Assembly: GCF_013249065.1 (NCBI RefSeq)
Contig: NZ_JABRWQ010000002.1
Coordinates: 62,001 to 126,000, forward strand
Source of the DNA: Winogradskyella litoriviva
GTDB taxonomy: Bacteria > Bacteroidota > Bacteroidia > Flavobacteriales > Flavobacteriaceae
DNA: 64,000 bases
Direction of reading: 5' to 3'
The notes beneath the pieces are model-generated. The model was given only the letters and a program-made list of their open reading frames with translations. It was not told the DNA's origin and did no database searches. This document shows positions 1 to 9,388 of the stretch, in pieces. The translations under genes and the position numbers were made by a program. The first letter of the stretch is position 1, and each line of letters begins with the position of its first letter.

Positions 1-891
1 ACGACTAGGCATTAAACTCAAAGACACTTTATTGAATAGTCCTTTGTTTATTTCTACTGTTTTTTGATGCTCAACAACTTCGAGATTAAAATTTATAATA
101 AACGTTTTTACTACAGAGAATAAAAGCGAAATCAATACAACCACAATTACAATAATAACGTTTGTAATCAGTAAATTAAAAAGTGTATCCTCATCGAGTT
201 GAACAAAGTCATCAATATGTTCTTCTAGTTTCAATTCTTGCAAATACTCCTCAAACTCATTATACAAACTAAATACAAAAGTGAAAATAAGTAAAAAGCT
301 TTTAAAATGATTTTGAGACAAACCCTCTAATAACAAACGCTTTAAAGTTACTTTAAAGAAAATCTCTGGTTCTTCTATGTGATCTACTAAATCTAATTCT
401 TCACTAGCAACAGATAACTTATTAAATAATCTCTTTTTAAGTAATATTGCCGTTGGTCTATCTAATGCACTTATTTCTATTTCAGATTTTTTATCTCCTG
501 CCGTTTCTATTTTAAGAGAAACAACATTAATTATTTGTTGCAAGAAATTTTGTTTAATGTAGACATTCTGAATTTTGGACTTCGGAATAATAGTAGTGTC
601 TTTATTTATAATTCCAGAGGATAAATGGAAATCCTCTTTACTTAAATAGAATTTAAAATTTAAATATTTTAAAATAGCAATAACTAGAATTATAACTATA
701 ATGCCAATAATACCTAGCAAAATCATTGTAGGTGTAATATTGGCAAAGGACTTCCCTCTTATTAAGGACACTCCAAATGCAATGAAAAGGACAAAGAATT
801 TCTTAAAAAACTGAAAGACCTTGAACCCAAAAATTACGATTATACCTTTAGAAGATTGCCTTAAAGGCTGCGAGAAATCAGTTATTTCCAT
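1..891 (-). CDS. PH domain-containing membrane protein, YdbT-like (3' part cut by window edge)
   Basis: The minus-strand frame is open from ATG 889-891 to the left edge (297 codons), so the C-terminus is missing. The translation shows two hydrophobic segments at about residues 16-35 and 53-72, a bacterial PH (bPH2) domain at about 73-155 with the typical run IIPKSKIQNV, another membrane stretch near 245-268 and the beginning of a second bPH2 unit. This TM-bPH2-TM-bPH2 order is that of the YdbT family, membrane proteins of unknown biochemical role. The start codon lies inside the end of the upstream YdbS-like gene (14-base overlap), so the two are almost certainly co-translated and may form one complex. 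Family assignment is solid; function is unknown. Confidence 0.8.
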   Translation of the reverse strand, partial: MEITDFSQPLRQSSKGIIVIFGFKVFQFFKKFFVLFIAFGVSLIRGKSFANITPTMILLGIIGIIVIILVIAILKYLNFKFYLSKEDFHLSSGIINKDTTIIPKSKIQNVYIKQNFLQQIINVVSLKIETAGDKKSEIEISALDRPTAILLKKRLFNKLSVASEELDLVDHIEEPEIFFKVTLKRLLLEGLSQNHFKSFLLIFTFVFSLYNEFEEYLQELKLEEHIDDFVQLDEDTLFNLLITNVIIVIVVVLISLLFSVVKTFIINFNLEVVEHQKTVEINKGLFNKVSLSLMPSR

Positions 892-1399
892 TGATTTTAT
901 CGCTAATAATTTCTTTAATTTGCTTTGCTTCTACATGTGGCAAACCCTTAATACTTAAATCACTACCTGTTTCGCCAGCCGTAAATATTTTTAGTGTTGA
1001 AAGCCCAAAATGCCTAGCTAACCAACTTCTTGATTCTTCAACATGCTGAATTCTAGAAATTGGTACAGTTATCATAGAATGAATAATTATACCTTTTGAG
1101 TAAATAACATCATGCTCTCTTATAGCATACTTTCGTTTTTTAAATGCTAATAAGCTTACAATTAAATTAAGGATACAAAATACTATGACTACAAATATCA
1201 TGTACCATAAATTAAGCTCAACGTCTTCCTTTTTTTCAATAAAATATTTAAAACCAAACACTAAAGCAATTAAACCAGCATAAAGCGCCAGTTTATTGAG
1301 AATTATTATTTTTAAGTACGAGTTAGAAATTGGTTTTAAAACCAAATCTTCAACCTTGGGTAAGCTTTCGGTTTGTATTTGAAGGTTTGTAAAGTTCAT
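878..1399 (-). CDS. PH domain-containing membrane protein, YdbS-like
   Basis: A 173-residue protein with two membrane helices (about 31-52 and 62-84) followed by one bPH2 domain (about 88-165) containing the family run VPISRIQHVEESRSWLARHF and the downstream LKIFTAG strand. It is the usual small partner of YdbT and overlaps that gene by 14 bases, which supports a two-gene operon. In other bacteria the pair is found without a proven activity; a role in membrane or stress physiology is only suspected. Length matches the family (about 160-175 residues). The start ATG 1397-1399 is the only reasonable one before the first helix. Confidence 0.8.
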   Translation of the reverse strand: MNFTNLQIQTESLPKVEDLVLKPISNSYLKIIILNKLALYAGLIALVFGFKYFIEKKEDVELNLWYMIFVVIVFCILNLIVSLLAFKKRKYAIREHDVIYSKGIIIHSMITVPISRIQHVEESRSWLARHFGLSTLKIFTAGETGSDLSIKGLPHVEAKQIKEIISDKINGNN

Positions 1400-1521
1400 T
1401 GGTTAACATAAGTTTTTTTGAAAGTGTTGAAGTTGAAATTAATTCAATTTTATGCGTTAATCATCCTCAGGATTACAAACCAAAAACACCTGTAAAAGAA
1501 TAACTTATTCGGTAAAAATTA

Positions 1522-2304
1522 TTATGCATCCGCAATCAACTCAGCAATATCCATTACTGTGATCTGACCTTCTTTTTCTTTAAATTTCACACCGTCTGTC
1601 ATCATAGTGTTACAATAAGGGCAACCTGTTGCAATGATTTCTGGCTGTGTTTCTAAGGCATCTTCGGTTCTAAGCACATTGATTTCTTTATTCCCTGGTT
1701 CTGCATCTTTAAACATTTGTGCGCCTCCTGCTCCACAACATAAGGCTGTTCCTTTGTGTCGTTTCATTTCTATTAAAGTCGCGTTTGTTTTTTTAAGCAC
1801 TTCTCTTGGTGCATCGTACACACTGTTTGCTCTTCCTAAATAACAAGGATCGTGAAAAGTAATGCGTTTCCCTCTAAATGTATTGCCATCTAATGTTAAA
1901 CGGCCAGAACTCATTAGTTCTTTTATAAATTGTGTGTGATGAATAACATCGTAATTACCACCAAGACTTGGATACTCATTTTTAAGGCAGTTAAAAGAAT
2001 GCGGATCACAAGTAACAATACGTTTTATTTCGTAAGCATTAAGTACTTCAATATTCATAACGGCTTGCATCTGAAATAAAAACTCATTACCAGCTCTTTT
2101 TGCTACATCACCTGTATTACTTTCTTCAGTTCCTAAAACAGCAAAATCTACGTTTGCTTTGTTTAATATCTTAACAAAAGCCCTAGTTATTTTCTTAGCT
2201 CTATCGTCGTAACTACCAGCAGAACCAACCCAAAACAAAATTTCTGGTTGTTTGCCTTCTGCCATCATTTCTGCCATGGTTGGCACTTTTAGTTGCTCGC
2301 TCAT
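1522..2304 (-). CDS. (Fe-S)-binding protein with CCG domain (HdrB/LutA-like)
   Basis: 260 residues, soluble. The C-terminal half carries one canonical cysteine-rich CCG motif: C154 in HDPCYLGR, the pair C189-C190 in CCGAGG, and C228/C231 in CPYC. This spacing fits the CX31-39CCX35-37CXXC signature that binds a noncubane iron-sulfur cluster in heterodisulfide reductase HdrB and in the lactate-utilisation protein LutA. The N-terminal half has only C99 and C106, so it looks like a degenerate first copy. The gene lies 97 bases behind the membrane Fe-S protein; together the two reproduce the domain content of HdrD/GlpC-type proteins, so it is probably the catalytic or electron-accepting subunit of a membrane electron-transfer complex. 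The physiological substrate cannot be read from sequence. Confidence 0.85.
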   Translation of the reverse strand: MSEQLKVPTMAEMMAEGKQPEILFWVGSAGSYDDRAKKITRAFVKILNKANVDFAVLGTEESNTGDVAKRAGNEFLFQMQAVMNIEVLNAYEIKRIVTCDPHSFNCLKNEYPSLGGNYDVIHHTQFIKELMSSGRLTLDGNTFRGKRITFHDPCYLGRANSVYDAPREVLKKTNATLIEMKRHKGTALCCGAGGAQMFKDAEPGNKEINVLRTEDALETQPEIIATGCPYCNTMMTDGVKFKEKEGQITVMDIAELIADA

Positions 2305-2401
2305 ACTTTAATGTTTAATCGTTTATTTTTTAATTGTTAAACCGTTATCGCGCTCTTATCAGCAATGTTTTAACAACTAAAATTTTAACCTATTAACAAT
2401 T

Positions 2402-3718
2402 CTATTCTTCGTCTTTCCAATTTAAACGGTCCATTTGGTTGTATGGCCATGGTGCTCCGTTGTTTTCTATATTGGTCATCATGTTATTAAGCTCCATTGG
2501 TGCTGCACTTTGCTCCATTACTAAATAGCGTCTCATTTCTAATATAATGGATAATGGATTGATGCTTACAGGACACTCTTCAACACAGGCATTACATGTT
2601 GTACAAGCCCAAAGTTCTTCGTTTGTAATATAATCTCCTAGAAGTTGTATACCATCATCTACAAACTTCCCTTTATTTAAATCAATATTTTTACCAACCT
2701 CTTCTAAACGATCACGCGTATCCATCATAATTTTACGAGGCGACAATTTCTTACCTGTAAGATTTGCAGGACAGGCAGAAGTACAACGACCACATTCTGT
2801 ACATGTATAGGCATTTAATAGCTGAACCTGCGTTAAATCCATAACATCGCTTGCTCCAAACTTAGCAGGCACTTCATCTTCTGAAGTTTCTTCTGGTACG
2901 GCATAAGGATCTGCATCTGGATCCATCATAAGTTTTACTTCGGCTGTTACAGCTTCAAGATTATTGAGTTTTCCTTTTGGCTCAACACTTCCAAAATAAA
3001 CATTAGGAAACGCTAAAAGAATATGTAAATGTTTAGAAAAATATAAATAATTTAAAAATATTAATATACCTACTATATGTAACCACCAAGCTGCTCTTTC
3101 TATAGTATGAAGTGTTTCTAATTCAAAACCATTAAACCAAGGTGCAATAAATTGTGATATTACGTTACCAGAATTGGCTGTTTGAAAAACAGTATCTGTT
3201 GCATTCATTACTAAAAACAAACACATTAATACAACTTCAAAATAAAGAATAATATTACCATCACTCTTTGGCCAGCCTTTCATTTCTGAACTTAAGAAAC
3301 GTTTAATTTTAATCACATTTCTTCTTAGCCAAAACACAATTACAGAGACTAAAACCAAAACTGCTAGTACCTCAAATGCGCCAATTAAGAAACCATATAA
3401 TGCTGCTGGCAAAAATTCTTGACCAATACGATGTGTTCCAAAAAGTCCATCGATAATAATTTCTAAAACTTCAATATTTATAATTACAAAACCAACATAA
3501 ACGATAACATGAAGAAAGCCAGAAACTGGTCTTCTTACCATTTTACTTTGGCCTAACGCAATATTTACTACGTTTCTCCAACGTTCTGATTTGTGATTGT
3601 TGGCATCTACTTTATGACCTAATTTAATGTTTCTGATTAATTTTTTAACATTATTTGCAAAATAGCCAATGCCTGCAATTAATAATAACGCAAAAATTAT
3701 ATTTGGTAAATATTCCAT
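2402..3718 (-). CDS. Membrane (Fe-S)-binding protein with two [4Fe-4S] motifs (HdrD/E-like)
   Basis: 438 residues. Five hydrophobic helices occupy about residues 5-22, 66-90, 108-131, 155-173 and 211-228 and include His residues at helix borders (H70, H203, H214), as in NarI/HdrE-type heme or quinone-interacting subunits. Residues 300-385 carry two ferredoxin motifs: C306-C309-C312-C316 and C372-C375-C378-C382. The order (membrane part, then 2x[4Fe-4S]) plus a separate CCG protein encoded just downstream suggests electron transfer between quinone and a thiol or 2-oxoacid-type substrate. It follows the MCE gene by 14 bases, so it is in the same operon. Heme ligation and the direction of electron flow are inference. 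Confidence 0.85.
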   Translation of the reverse strand: MEYLPNIIFALLLIAGIGYFANNVKKLIRNIKLGHKVDANNHKSERWRNVVNIALGQSKMVRRPVSGFLHVIVYVGFVIINIEVLEIIIDGLFGTHRIGQEFLPAALYGFLIGAFEVLAVLVLVSVIVFWLRRNVIKIKRFLSSEMKGWPKSDGNIILYFEVVLMCLFLVMNATDTVFQTANSGNVISQFIAPWFNGFELETLHTIERAAWWLHIVGILIFLNYLYFSKHLHILLAFPNVYFGSVEPKGKLNNLEAVTAEVKLMMDPDADPYAVPEETSEDEVPAKFGASDVMDLTQVQLLNAYTCTECGRCTSACPANLTGKKLSPRKIMMDTRDRLEEVGKNIDLNKGKFVDDGIQLLGDYITNEELWACTTCNACVEECPVSINPLSIILEMRRYLVMEQSAAPMELNNMMTNIENNGAPWPYNQMDRLNWKDEE

Positions 3719-3732
3719 AGAGTTGGATAGAT

Positions 3733-4680
3733 CTAATTGTTGTTTAATTCAGCTTCTGTAGGTTCCTCGTAAGGAATTTCTTTTTTAGATAAAATACGTC
3801 TGTAACGTGCAGGATGTAATTTAATATCTAGAAGTAACAACTCTAATTCTTTAGTTGCATTTTCTAAATTATCGTAGAGATTTTTGTCTTTTAATAATTT
3901 ACCCATAGACCCTTCTCCTGCTTCTAAACCAGATGCAATTTGATTAAATTTTAGAATCATTTCATCTAAATTCTTAACTGTATTTGAAAGCTTAGCCTCA
4001 TTAAGGTCTTTCATTAAAACAGCTAATTCACTACTCGTTTTTTCAAAATTCTCTAATATAGTAGCAATTTTTTCATCATGTTGACTTAAAAGTTTATTGG
4101 CTTTTAATCCAACGCTGTTAAATGTTTTAAGAGTAGCATTAAGTTCTGCAATAGTTTGTTTTAAACCTTTTTCTGAATCGTCTTCTACCAATGCATTTAG
4201 ATTAGTTAATAAGGTATCTGATGATCGTAATGTAGAACCTAAATCATCACTTATGCCTGAAAAATTCTTTTCTAAAGTAGTAATCATACCTGGTTTTACT
4301 TCAGACTTTATAAAATCTCCATTTTTGGCAATATCACCATCATTGGCATCAATAATAGATAGTGCGTTGCCTCCCATTAACCCATCTTGATATAATCTTA
4401 TAATACTATTCTTTGAAAATTTTAATTCTGGAGTAACATTAAATGCTACTTTGGTTTTACCCGATTTAAAATCGTACTTTATTTCTTCTATTTTACCAAT
4501 TTTATTGCCCTTTACTGTAACTGCTGAAGCCATAGACAAGGCATTATAATCGAATTCTGTATAGTAGGTATTTGTGTTTGTAAATAAATCCTCACCTTTA
4601 AGATATGTGAATAAATAAATACAAAAAGCAATACCAGCTATGACCAGTACGGCTGTTTTAACTTCTCTTGAAATTTTCAA
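3733..4680 (-). CDS. MlaD/MCE family lipid-transport protein
   Basis: 315 residues: a single N-terminal membrane anchor (about 9-27), one MCE domain (about 37-115, including VTVKGNKIGKIEEI) and a long helical C-terminal part (about 130-295) of the kind that forms a hexameric shaft. MCE proteins bind phospholipid or other hydrophobic molecules and move them across the envelope, normally driven by an MlaE-MlaF ABC transporter. No such transporter is encoded next to it, so it must use one encoded elsewhere. It is placed between the amidase gene (54-base gap) and the membrane Fe-S gene (14-base gap), a gene order that I recognise as typical of flavobacteria, although the reason for this grouping is unknown. 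Confidence 0.85.
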   Translation of the reverse strand: MKISREVKTAVLVIAGIAFCIYLFTYLKGEDLFTNTNTYYTEFDYNALSMASAVTVKGNKIGKIEEIKYDFKSGKTKVAFNVTPELKFSKNSIIRLYQDGLMGGNALSIIDANDGDIAKNGDFIKSEVKPGMITTLEKNFSGISDDLGSTLRSSDTLLTNLNALVEDDSEKGLKQTIAELNATLKTFNSVGLKANKLLSQHDEKIATILENFEKTSSELAVLMKDLNEAKLSNTVKNLDEMILKFNQIASGLEAGEGSMGKLLKDKNLYDNLENATKELELLLLDIKLHPARYRRILSKKEIPYEEPTEAELNNN

Positions 4681-4734
4681 TGGGCTATTCTTTGGTTTAA
4701 AACAAAATTAGGAATAAATATATTAATAATATTC

Positions 4735-5853
4735 TTAATCCTTTGCGGATTTTAAAGCTTCCGTCATGCTAATTCTTTTACCGCCTTTAAATGCTACAAT
4801 AAAAGCACCAGAATAATCTTTACGAGCCTCTACTAATTGCTTCTGAATCTTATTATAGTCTGAAGTTTTACCACAATAATACTTATAAATGTTTCCAGAT
4901 TTTTCTCTAGAAATATCACTAAGCCCTTTAAAATTATAGGATTTAGCTTCTAATTCTCTAGAGCTAGCCGCAATCTGAATTTTAAAAGTAACATCTTTAA
5001 TTATATGAGCAGTATCATCCTCTTTTTCATCTATTGCTTCCTCTCCAGCTATAGAAAATGAAGTACCTACATTTAAATCTAATTCTTTTTTATAATCTAT
5101 AATAGCATCTTTTATCGCTGTTGCTATTTTGGTTTGTCCATTTTTAGAATTTAAAAAAGCACCTTCGGTTTTATTGGTAATAAAACCTGTTTCTATAAGT
5201 ACACTAGGCATATAAGTATTATGTAAAACCCATAAACTTAATTGCTTAATTCCTCTACTCTTTCTTTTTAATTTTCCAGCAAAATTATCTTCTACTTTAC
5301 GAGCTAAAACAATACTTTGCTCTACGTAAAACTCTTGCTCAATACCTAATGCTATTACAGATTCTGGTGAACTAGGATCAAAACCTTCATAATGCTCTTC
5401 GTGATTATCTTCTAAAAAAATCACTTCATTTTCTGCTTTCGCAACAGACATATTTCTTTCGTCATTTTTGGCACCTAAAACATAAGTTTCAGTACCATAA
5501 GCTTGCGTGTGATGAGCATTACAATGCACCGAAACAAATAAATCTGCATCTGCTTTATTAGCTATAGCAGAACGTTCATGCAACTCTAAAAATACATCTG
5601 TTTTTCTGGTATATATTACTTTAACATCTGGATCTTTTTCTAATTGTTTACCCAATTCTAAAACTACTTTTAACGCTATATCTTTTTCCTTATAACCATT
5701 TTTAGTAGGTCGACCTGGATCTTTACCACCATGACCAGCATCTAAAACCACAACAAACTTATCCGCTTGCGCATGCAAAACTGTATAAGATGTTAAAGAA
5801 CTTATAAATAAAAGAAGTAAGAATACTATTAAAGGTTTTTGGTTCGTTTGCAT
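4735..5853 (-). CDS. N-acetylmuramoyl-L-alanine amidase, exported
   Basis: 372 residues with an N-terminal signal peptide (hydrophobic core about 8-22, cleavage likely after HAQA at 27-30). The Amidase_3 domain covers about 33-255; the zinc ligands H41 (DAGHGG), E56 and H110 (VSVHCNAH) and the catalytic E221 (LIETGFITN) are all present, so it should cleave the amide between N-acetylmuramic acid and the stem peptide in the periplasm. Residues about 288-360 form a SPOR-like tail (IQIAASS near its start), which in other proteins binds denuded septal glycan. This suggests action in daughter-cell separation. It is the first gene of a four-gene minus-strand operon with the MCE and Fe-S genes and is divergent from lptD. 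Confidence 0.88.
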   Translation of the reverse strand: MQTNQKPLIVFLLLLFISSLTSYTVLHAQADKFVVVLDAGHGGKDPGRPTKNGYKEKDIALKVVLELGKQLEKDPDVKVIYTRKTDVFLELHERSAIANKADADLFVSVHCNAHHTQAYGTETYVLGAKNDERNMSVAKAENEVIFLEDNHEEHYEGFDPSSPESVIALGIEQEFYVEQSIVLARKVEDNFAGKLKRKSRGIKQLSLWVLHNTYMPSVLIETGFITNKTEGAFLNSKNGQTKIATAIKDAIIDYKKELDLNVGTSFSIAGEEAIDEKEDDTAHIIKDVTFKIQIAASSRELEAKSYNFKGLSDISREKSGNIYKYYCGKTSDYNKIQKQLVEARKDYSGAFIVAFKGGKRISMTEALKSAKD

Positions 5854-5956
5854 ATTTAATTAACGATTTATAATCTCGGATTATTACATTTCACTGATTG
5901 TTACAGCCTATTTATTAACTTTATTATTTTAATAAATTAATCACAAAAAATAACTG

Positions 5957-5964
5957 TACTTTTG
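5957..5964 (+). promoter_or_regulatory. -7 promoter element of lptD
   Basis: TACTTTTG matches the Bacteroidota -7 consensus TAnnTTTG exactly. No clear -33 TTG is seen at the usual distance. The element contains the TTG at 5962, which therefore cannot be used as a start codon from this promoter. Confidence 0.45.
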
Positions 5965-6012
5965 GCGTTTCAAAAACCGAGCCATACTTTTACAAAAATA
6001 CATTTAAAAGGA

Positions 6013-8730
6013 TTGCGTACAAATAGAATAAACATACTTTTTCTCTTGAGTTTTACAGTGTTTATAAACACTTTGAGCTTCGCCCAAGAATTACCTAAAC
6101 CCAACTCATCAATTCCGGCTGAAAAACAAAAAGACACCGTAACAATCCCTGTAGATTCTATTAAAATCCCTCCTGTTAATACAAAAGAAATAGATTCTAC
6201 AAAAAAAGATTCCCTAAAGAAAAAAGAATTTTTAACAGGAATTGTTAGCTACAGAGCTTCAGATTATGTTTCTATGAACCAACGGAAACAAAAAATCTAT
6301 ATGTATAATGAGGCAGTAGTTACCTACGAAGATATGGAGATTACAGCAGGTGTAATAGAAATTGATTACAGCAAAAACTTAGTCTATGCAGGAAGAATAA
6401 AAGATTCTACAGGTTATTCTCAACGTCCTGTTTTTACACAAGGTGAAAATGTTATTGAACCAGATTCTATAGTCTTTAATACCGAAACAAAAAAAGCATT
6501 AGTTTTTAATTCTCGAACAGAACAGCAAGGCTTTAAAGTTTATTCTCCAATTACAAAAAAGGAAAATGACTCCGTTTATTTTATGAAAAAAGGTCGATTT
6601 ACTACGGCCGAAAGTGAAGAAGACCCAGAATACCAATTTATTGCTTCAAAAATGAAGCTAGTTCCTAACAAAAAAGTTATTGTTGGACCAACTTATATGG
6701 AAATTTATGGTGTTCCAACGCCTATTGCATTACCATTTGCGTTTTTTCCTATGACACAAAAACAGACTTCTGGTATCATTTTCCCTTCCTTTGGTGAGGA
6801 TTCAGGAAATGACAGAGGATATTTTCTACAAAATGGTGGTTATTATTTTGCAATTAGTGATTATTTAGATTTAGCTGTTCTTGGAGATTACTACACTAAT
6901 GGTAGTTATGGCCTACGTATAGAAAACAACTATGCAGTTCGCTATAAATACAGAGGAAATATTAGTTTTAGATATGAAAACTTACTGAATAGCGAACGTG
7001 GTTTTTCTGATTTTAGTCAAAGTACCATTTATAATATTAGATGGTCACATAGCCAAGATACCAAAGCTAATCCTAATGCACGTTTTTCGGCATCTGTAAA
7101 TTTAGGAAGTAGCTCTTATTTTCAAGAATCGGTTAACCAACTAAATCAATCTAGTTTTTTAAACAATACTTTAGCTTCTTCTGTTTCTTATTCAAAAACT
7201 TTTATTGGAGAACCACAAGTTAATTTAAGTTTAACAGCATCTCATAGACAAAACACAAATACAGGTGATATAGATGTCACCTTACCTACTTTGCAGGCCT
7301 CAATGGGTAGAGTTTATCCTTTTGCTCCAAAGTCTGGATCTAAGAAAGGTGCAATTCAGAATATTAATTTTCAAGTAACAACAAGAGGTGAATATTCTAT
7401 TAGCACAAACGATTCTATATTTGGAAAAAGTGAAATGTTTGATGATGCCGAAATTGGTATGAAACACAGCATACCATTAACCACAAATTTTAAAGTGTTT
7501 GACTATTTTAGTGTTAGTGCTAATGCTAACTTAGATGAAAATTGGACACTTAAAACCGTGAGTAAATATTATGACCAAAATGAAGAAGAAGTCGTAGAAA
7601 TAGACAAATACGGTTTTGATCGTTACATGACCTATAATTTTGGTGCAAGTATTGGCACTACAATCTATGGAATGTACAATTTTGAAAAAGAAGGTAAAGA
7701 CCCAAAAGTACAAGCCATAAGGCATGTTATGAGACCCTCTTTAAGCTACTCTATTTCGCCTGCTTTTGACCAATATTACGAAACCTATGATGTTATAGAT
7801 GCTGATGGAACAACCTCTGAAGTTGAATACACTCGTTTTGAGAATTCGTTATATGGCGTTCCAGGAAATCGATATTCTAGTAGCATAGGTTTATCTATAG
7901 GTAATAATCTCGAAGCTAAAATAAAACCTAAAGATTCAACAAAAACAGAACCAGAAAAAAGATTTATTTTAAACAACCTAAACTTTTCTACATCTTACGA
8001 TTTAGCTGCGGATTCTCTTAATATAAGTCCGGTTAGAGTTACTGGAGGAACTCAAATCTTAAATAATAAGATGAGTATTAACTTTGGGATGACTTTAAAT
8101 CCTTATGCTTTAGATAGTAACAACAGTGTTGTTAATACCTTTAATATTAATAATGGTGGTAGTTTATTTCGTTTAACCTCTGCCAATTTAACAATGAGTT
8201 ACACATTATCTAATGAAAGTTTTTCTGGAGACGAATCTGCACAAGACTCGGCATCGTCTAGAGAATCTGCGCGATCCGGAGGAAGAACGGATGACTTATT
8301 TGGTACATCTGAGGATTATGCTGATAGAAGGCTCAACGATCAAGACAAAAGCAAAAAGGAAAAAGACGAAAAAAGTGATTTTTATAATTACAAAATGCCT
8401 TGGAGTCTAAGATTGGCCTACTCTGCAAATTATAACAATACACAGCGACAAAACGAAATTTCTTCGCACTCCTTAATGTTTTCTGGTGATGTAGACTTAT
8501 CACCTCGTTGGACGGTAGGTGCATCATCTGGATTCGATTTTTTAAATCAAGGATTTACCTATACGCAATTACGTTTTGAACGTGACTTATTAAGTTGGCG
8601 AATGAATTTTAGTTGGATTCCTTTTAGCGAGCGTAGTTCGTGGAATTTCTTTATTGGTATTTCATCAAGTCTTCTTAAAGATTTAAAATACGATAAGCGT
8701 CGTCAAGCAGATAAAACTGTAGGAAATTAA
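6013..8730 (+). CDS. lptD: LPS-assembly protein LptD (OstA-like) outer-membrane barrel
   Basis: About 905 residues from TTG 6013. From that start the N-terminus is an ideal signal peptide (RTNRINILFLLSF..., cleavage near SFAQ). An upstream TTG at 5962 keeps the frame open but lies in a -7 promoter element and would put 17 polar residues before the signal peptide; no ATG is available. After a Thr/Pro/Lys-rich linker comes an OstA/LptD N-terminal beta-jellyroll (the ITAGVIEIDYSKN type of repeat) and then a long region of alternating amphipathic strands forming the barrel. A charged loop rich in Asp, Arg and Lys (about residues 745-785) probably lies outside the barrel wall. LptD with LptE inserts lipopolysaccharide into the outer leaflet. 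Size fits the Bacteroidota family. Divergent from the amidase gene, so two envelope functions share the intergenic region. Confidence 0.85.
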   Translation: MRTNRINILFLLSFTVFINTLSFAQELPKPNSSIPAEKQKDTVTIPVDSIKIPPVNTKEIDSTKKDSLKKKEFLTGIVSYRASDYVSMNQRKQKIYMYNEAVVTYEDMEITAGVIEIDYSKNLVYAGRIKDSTGYSQRPVFTQGENVIEPDSIVFNTETKKALVFNSRTEQQGFKVYSPITKKENDSVYFMKKGRFTTAESEEDPEYQFIASKMKLVPNKKVIVGPTYMEIYGVPTPIALPFAFFPMTQKQTSGIIFPSFGEDSGNDRGYFLQNGGYYFAISDYLDLAVLGDYYTNGSYGLRIENNYAVRYKYRGNISFRYENLLNSERGFSDFSQSTIYNIRWSHSQDTKANPNARFSASVNLGSSSYFQESVNQLNQSSFLNNTLASSVSYSKTFIGEPQVNLSLTASHRQNTNTGDIDVTLPTLQASMGRVYPFAPKSGSKKGAIQNINFQVTTRGEYSISTNDSIFGKSEMFDDAEIGMKHSIPLTTNFKVFDYFSVSANANLDENWTLKTVSKYYDQNEEEVVEIDKYGFDRYMTYNFGASIGTTIYGMYNFEKEGKDPKVQAIRHVMRPSLSYSISPAFDQYYETYDVIDADGTTSEVEYTRFENSLYGVPGNRYSSSIGLSIGNNLEAKIKPKDSTKTEPEKRFILNNLNFSTSYDLAADSLNISPVRVTGGTQILNNKMSINFGMTLNPYALDSNNSVVNTFNINNGGSLFRLTSANLTMSYTLSNESFSGDESAQDSASSRESARSGGRTDDLFGTSEDYADRRLNDQDKSKKEKDEKSDFYNYKMPWSLRLAYSANYNNTQRQNEISSHSLMFSGDVDLSPRWTVGASSGFDFLNQGFTYTQLRFERDLLSWRMNFSWIPFSERSSWNFFIGISSSLLKDLKYDKRRQADKTVGN

Positions 8731-8875
8731 ATAATTTTCGAACTTTTTTAATGTTAAAAGACCGCATCGTTCGTTATTGAATTTATTCAAAAATATATTA
8801 AATTTGAAACTATATTTTATTAAGAATTACACACTACTTTTAAACGGAATAAAATCTAATTAAAATCAACTTAAG

Positions 8876-9256
8876 ATGAAAAAAATAATAAACACTCCAA
8901 AAGCTCCTGCTCCAATAGGACCATATAACCAAGCTGTTTTAACAGGAAACACATTATATACATCTGGTCAAATAGCTTTACACCCAGAAACAATGGAGTT
9001 AGTTAATGAAGATATAAAAACAGAAACAAAGCAAGTAATGGAAAACATGAAAGCTGTTTTAGAAGCCGCAGATATGTCTTTTAATAATGTTATAAAATCT
9101 TCAATTTTTATAAGTGACATGAATACGTTTAAGCAAATTAACGAAGTTTACGGTAGTTATTTTGATGAAGCTACTGCTCCAGCACGAGAAACTGTAGAAG
9201 TCGCCAATTTACCAAAGTTTGTGAATGTTGAGATTAGCATGATTGCCGTAAAATAA
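8876..9256 (+). CDS. ridA: RidA family reactive enamine/imine deaminase
   Basis: 126 residues, the normal RidA length. The N-terminal APAPIGPYNQAV, the central TSGQIA and the C-terminal R104 (APARETVEV) and E119 (VEISMIAV) that hold the substrate carboxylate and water are all present. RidA is a trimeric cytosolic enzyme that hydrolyses reactive 2-aminoacrylate and other enamines released by PLP enzymes, sparing those enzymes from damage. It lies 145 bases behind lptD, with its own leader and no obvious functional link to either neighbour. Start ATG at 8876 gives the conserved N-terminus directly. Confidence 0.93.
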   Translation: MKKIINTPKAPAPIGPYNQAVLTGNTLYTSGQIALHPETMELVNEDIKTETKQVMENMKAVLEAADMSFNNVIKSSIFISDMNTFKQINEVYGSYFDEATAPARETVEVANLPKFVNVEISMIAVK

Positions 9257-9356
9257 AAGACCTACAATATTTTATTTCTAATTCTGATATAAACAATTGT
9301 TAATAAATCATTCTTACAAAAACACAAATTTTAGACCTGTAGATTTTAAAGAATTG

Positions 9357-9364
9357 TATTTTTG
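9357..9364 (+). promoter_or_regulatory. -7 promoter element of guaC
   Basis: TATTTTTG fits TAnnTTTG exactly and ends 24 bases before the guaC ATG. It contains the TTG at 9362 that would otherwise be taken as the gene start. Confidence 0.55.
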
Positions 9365-9388
9365 GTTGTAACCAAATTTTCTTCTAAA

